Origin: Syntrophomonadaceae bacterium
GTDB taxonomy: Bacteria > Bacillota > Dethiobacteria > DTU022 > UBA8154
DNA length: 5,264 nt
Direction: 5' to 3'
NCBI GenBank assembly: GCA_007122565.1
Contig: SKTJ01000147.1
Location: 1-5,264, forward strand
The position numbers were made by a program, and so were the translations under genes. The notes under the pieces are model-generated. The model was not told the origin of the DNA. It was given only the letters and a program-made list of their open reading frames with translations, and ran no database searches. Position 1 is the first letter of the stretch. Each line of letters opens with the position of its first letter. Below, piece after piece: positions 4,411-5,264 of this stretch.

Positions 4411-5226
4411 TTGAATGAAGCTGACACGCTCGATGCAGCCATCATCAAAGTAACGGAACTGACGAAACGGTATGGCCATATTGTGGCAGTGGATAATATC
4501 TCTTTTACGGTGCGGCGCGGCGAAATCTTTGCCTTTCTTGGGCCGAACGGGGCGGGCAAAACGACTACGATAAAGATGCTCACCACTTTGCTGACGCCCA
4601 CGAGCGGCCGGATCATGCTAAACGGTTATGATCCGGTACGGGAGCAGGACGAGGCTCGCCGTTCTTTCGGCATTGTTTTTCAGGATCCCAGTTTGGACAA
4701 TGAACTGACGGCATATGAAAATATGGTCTTTCACGCAGTATTGTACGGCATGCCCAGGAGTGTTTGGAAAGGGCGCATTAAGGAGCTTTTGGAACTGGTA
4801 CAGCTCGGGGACCGGAGCAAAGAGCAGGTAAAAAAATACTCCGGCGGGATGAAGCGAAGGCTGGAAATTGCCAGGGGGCTGTTGCACCTGCCCCGGATTC
4901 TCTTCCTGGACGAACCAACCCTGGGCCTCGATCCCCAGACGCGCAAGCTGCTCTGGGAGCATATCCGTGAGTTAAACGCAAAAGAACAAATAACCGTTTT
5001 CTTTACCACACACATCATGGAAGAAGCGGAACGGGTTGCAGACACGGTGGCGGTCATCGATCACGGTAAAATAATTGCCCAGGCTTCGCCCCGTGAACTG
5101 GCTGAAAGAACCGGCAGCGAATCACTGGAAGAGGCATTCCTTACCCTGACGGGTAAGGAGATCCGGGAAGAGGAAGCTGAAAGTAAAAACAGCATGATGA
5201 GCCGTATGATGCGGGGGAGACGGTAA
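4411..5226 (+). CDS. ABC transporter ATP-binding protein (DrrA/CcmA type)
   Basis: This is a 271-residue nucleotide-binding subunit with every ATPase motif intact: aromatic Tyr21 of the A-loop, Walker A G-P-N-G-A-G-K-T (44-51), Q-loop Gln91 in V-F-Q-D, signature Y-S-G-G-M (143-147), Walker B I-L-F-L-D-E-P-T (163-170), D-loop L-G-L-D and switch His201. The Q-D-P-S-L-D-N-E-L-T-A-Y-E-N segment and the S-L-E-E-A-F-L-T-L-T-G end are typical of the COG1131 daunorubicin-resistance-like exporters. In the cytoplasm it would hydrolyse ATP to drive an ABC-2 permease that exports drugs, lipids or other hydrophobic compounds. The charged tail after residue 250 (E-E-E then M-M-R-G-R-R) is a short extension. 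The permease gene starts 2 bp after the stop. The gene lies 97 bp after the regulator with no clear terminator between, so it is probably in the same operon. The substrate is unknown. Confidence 0.94.
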   Translation: MNEADTLDAAIIKVTELTKRYGHIVAVDNISFTVRRGEIFAFLGPNGAGKTTTIKMLTTLLTPTSGRIMLNGYDPVREQDEARRSFGIVFQDPSLDNELTAYENMVFHAVLYGMPRSVWKGRIKELLELVQLGDRSKEQVKKYSGGMKRRLEIARGLLHLPRILFLDEPTLGLDPQTRKLLWEHIRELNAKEQITVFFTTHIMEEAERVADTVAVIDHGKIIAQASPRELAERTGSESLEEAFLTLTGKEIREEEAESKNSMMSRMMRGRR

Positions 5227-5227
5227 G

Positions 5228-5264
5228 ATGAACGTTATCTACATACTCTGGCTGCGCCAGCTTA
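5228..5264 (+). CDS. Start of ABC-2 type permease (3' truncated by window)
   Basis: Only 12 codons are visible, reading M-N-V-I-Y-I-L-W-L-R-Q-L, which resembles the start of ABC-2 permeases (short lead, then L-W-x-R-x-L/F before the first helix). The ATG at 5228 is 1 bp past the ATPase stop (5224-5226), and GGGGGAG (5213-5219) lies 8 nt upstream inside the ATPase gene. Tight spacing behind a DrrA-type ATPase makes a permease the expected product. No functional motif can be checked in this fragment. Confidence 0.7.
   Translation, partial: MNVIYILWLRQL

Noticed and set aside
4618..5057. Minus-strand open frames opposite the ABC ATPase
   Set aside because: They are shadows of a strongly conserved ATPase gene with all motifs intact on the plus strand.

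Overview
The window looks like chromosomal DNA of a Gram-positive, low-to-mid GC Firmicute, most plausibly a clostridial or Peptococcaceae-type anaerobe. The support is strong purine-rich Shine-Dalgarno sites before almost every gene, three probable TTG starts (342, 2755, 4411), sigma-A-type promoter boxes and the protein families present. The lineage is an inference; no rRNA or other lineage marker is in the window.

Layout. Positions 1-140 are the last 45 codons of a catalase-peroxidase (katG), followed by a weak hairpin terminator. Positions 342-1190 encode an aldo/keto reductase with an intact catalytic tetrad, behind a leader that can fold into a bulged hairpin. On the opposite strand, read from right to left, are an MBL-fold metallo-hydrolase (2755-1787, TTG start) and a small histidine-rich four-helix membrane protein of unknown function (1716-1273). 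The aldo/keto reductase and the small membrane protein converge.

Positions 2765-3258 hold no intact gene. They contain the metallo-hydrolase promoter with a palindrome in its spacer, a two-way hairpin terminator, and a clear 60-codon remnant of an acyl-CoA synthetase C-terminus on the minus strand (2936-3118). They also contain a strong promoter (3184-3212) whose -10 and start region is covered by two adjacent AT-rich palindromes of the form TTTAT-N3-ATAAA.

That promoter opens a rightward cluster: a six-helix membrane protein of unknown function (3259-3930), a winged-helix regulator of the HTH_34 type (3936-4313), a short spacer with a five-unit heptanucleotide repeat (4319-4353), a DrrA/CcmA-type ABC ATPase (4411-5226), and the first 12 codons of what is very probably its ABC-2 permease (5228 onward, cut by the window edge). 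The simplest reading is an exporter module whose regulator acts on the promoter upstream of its own operon. The membrane protein sits directly before the regulator and could be its sensor or anchoring partner. That last link is inference from gene order only.
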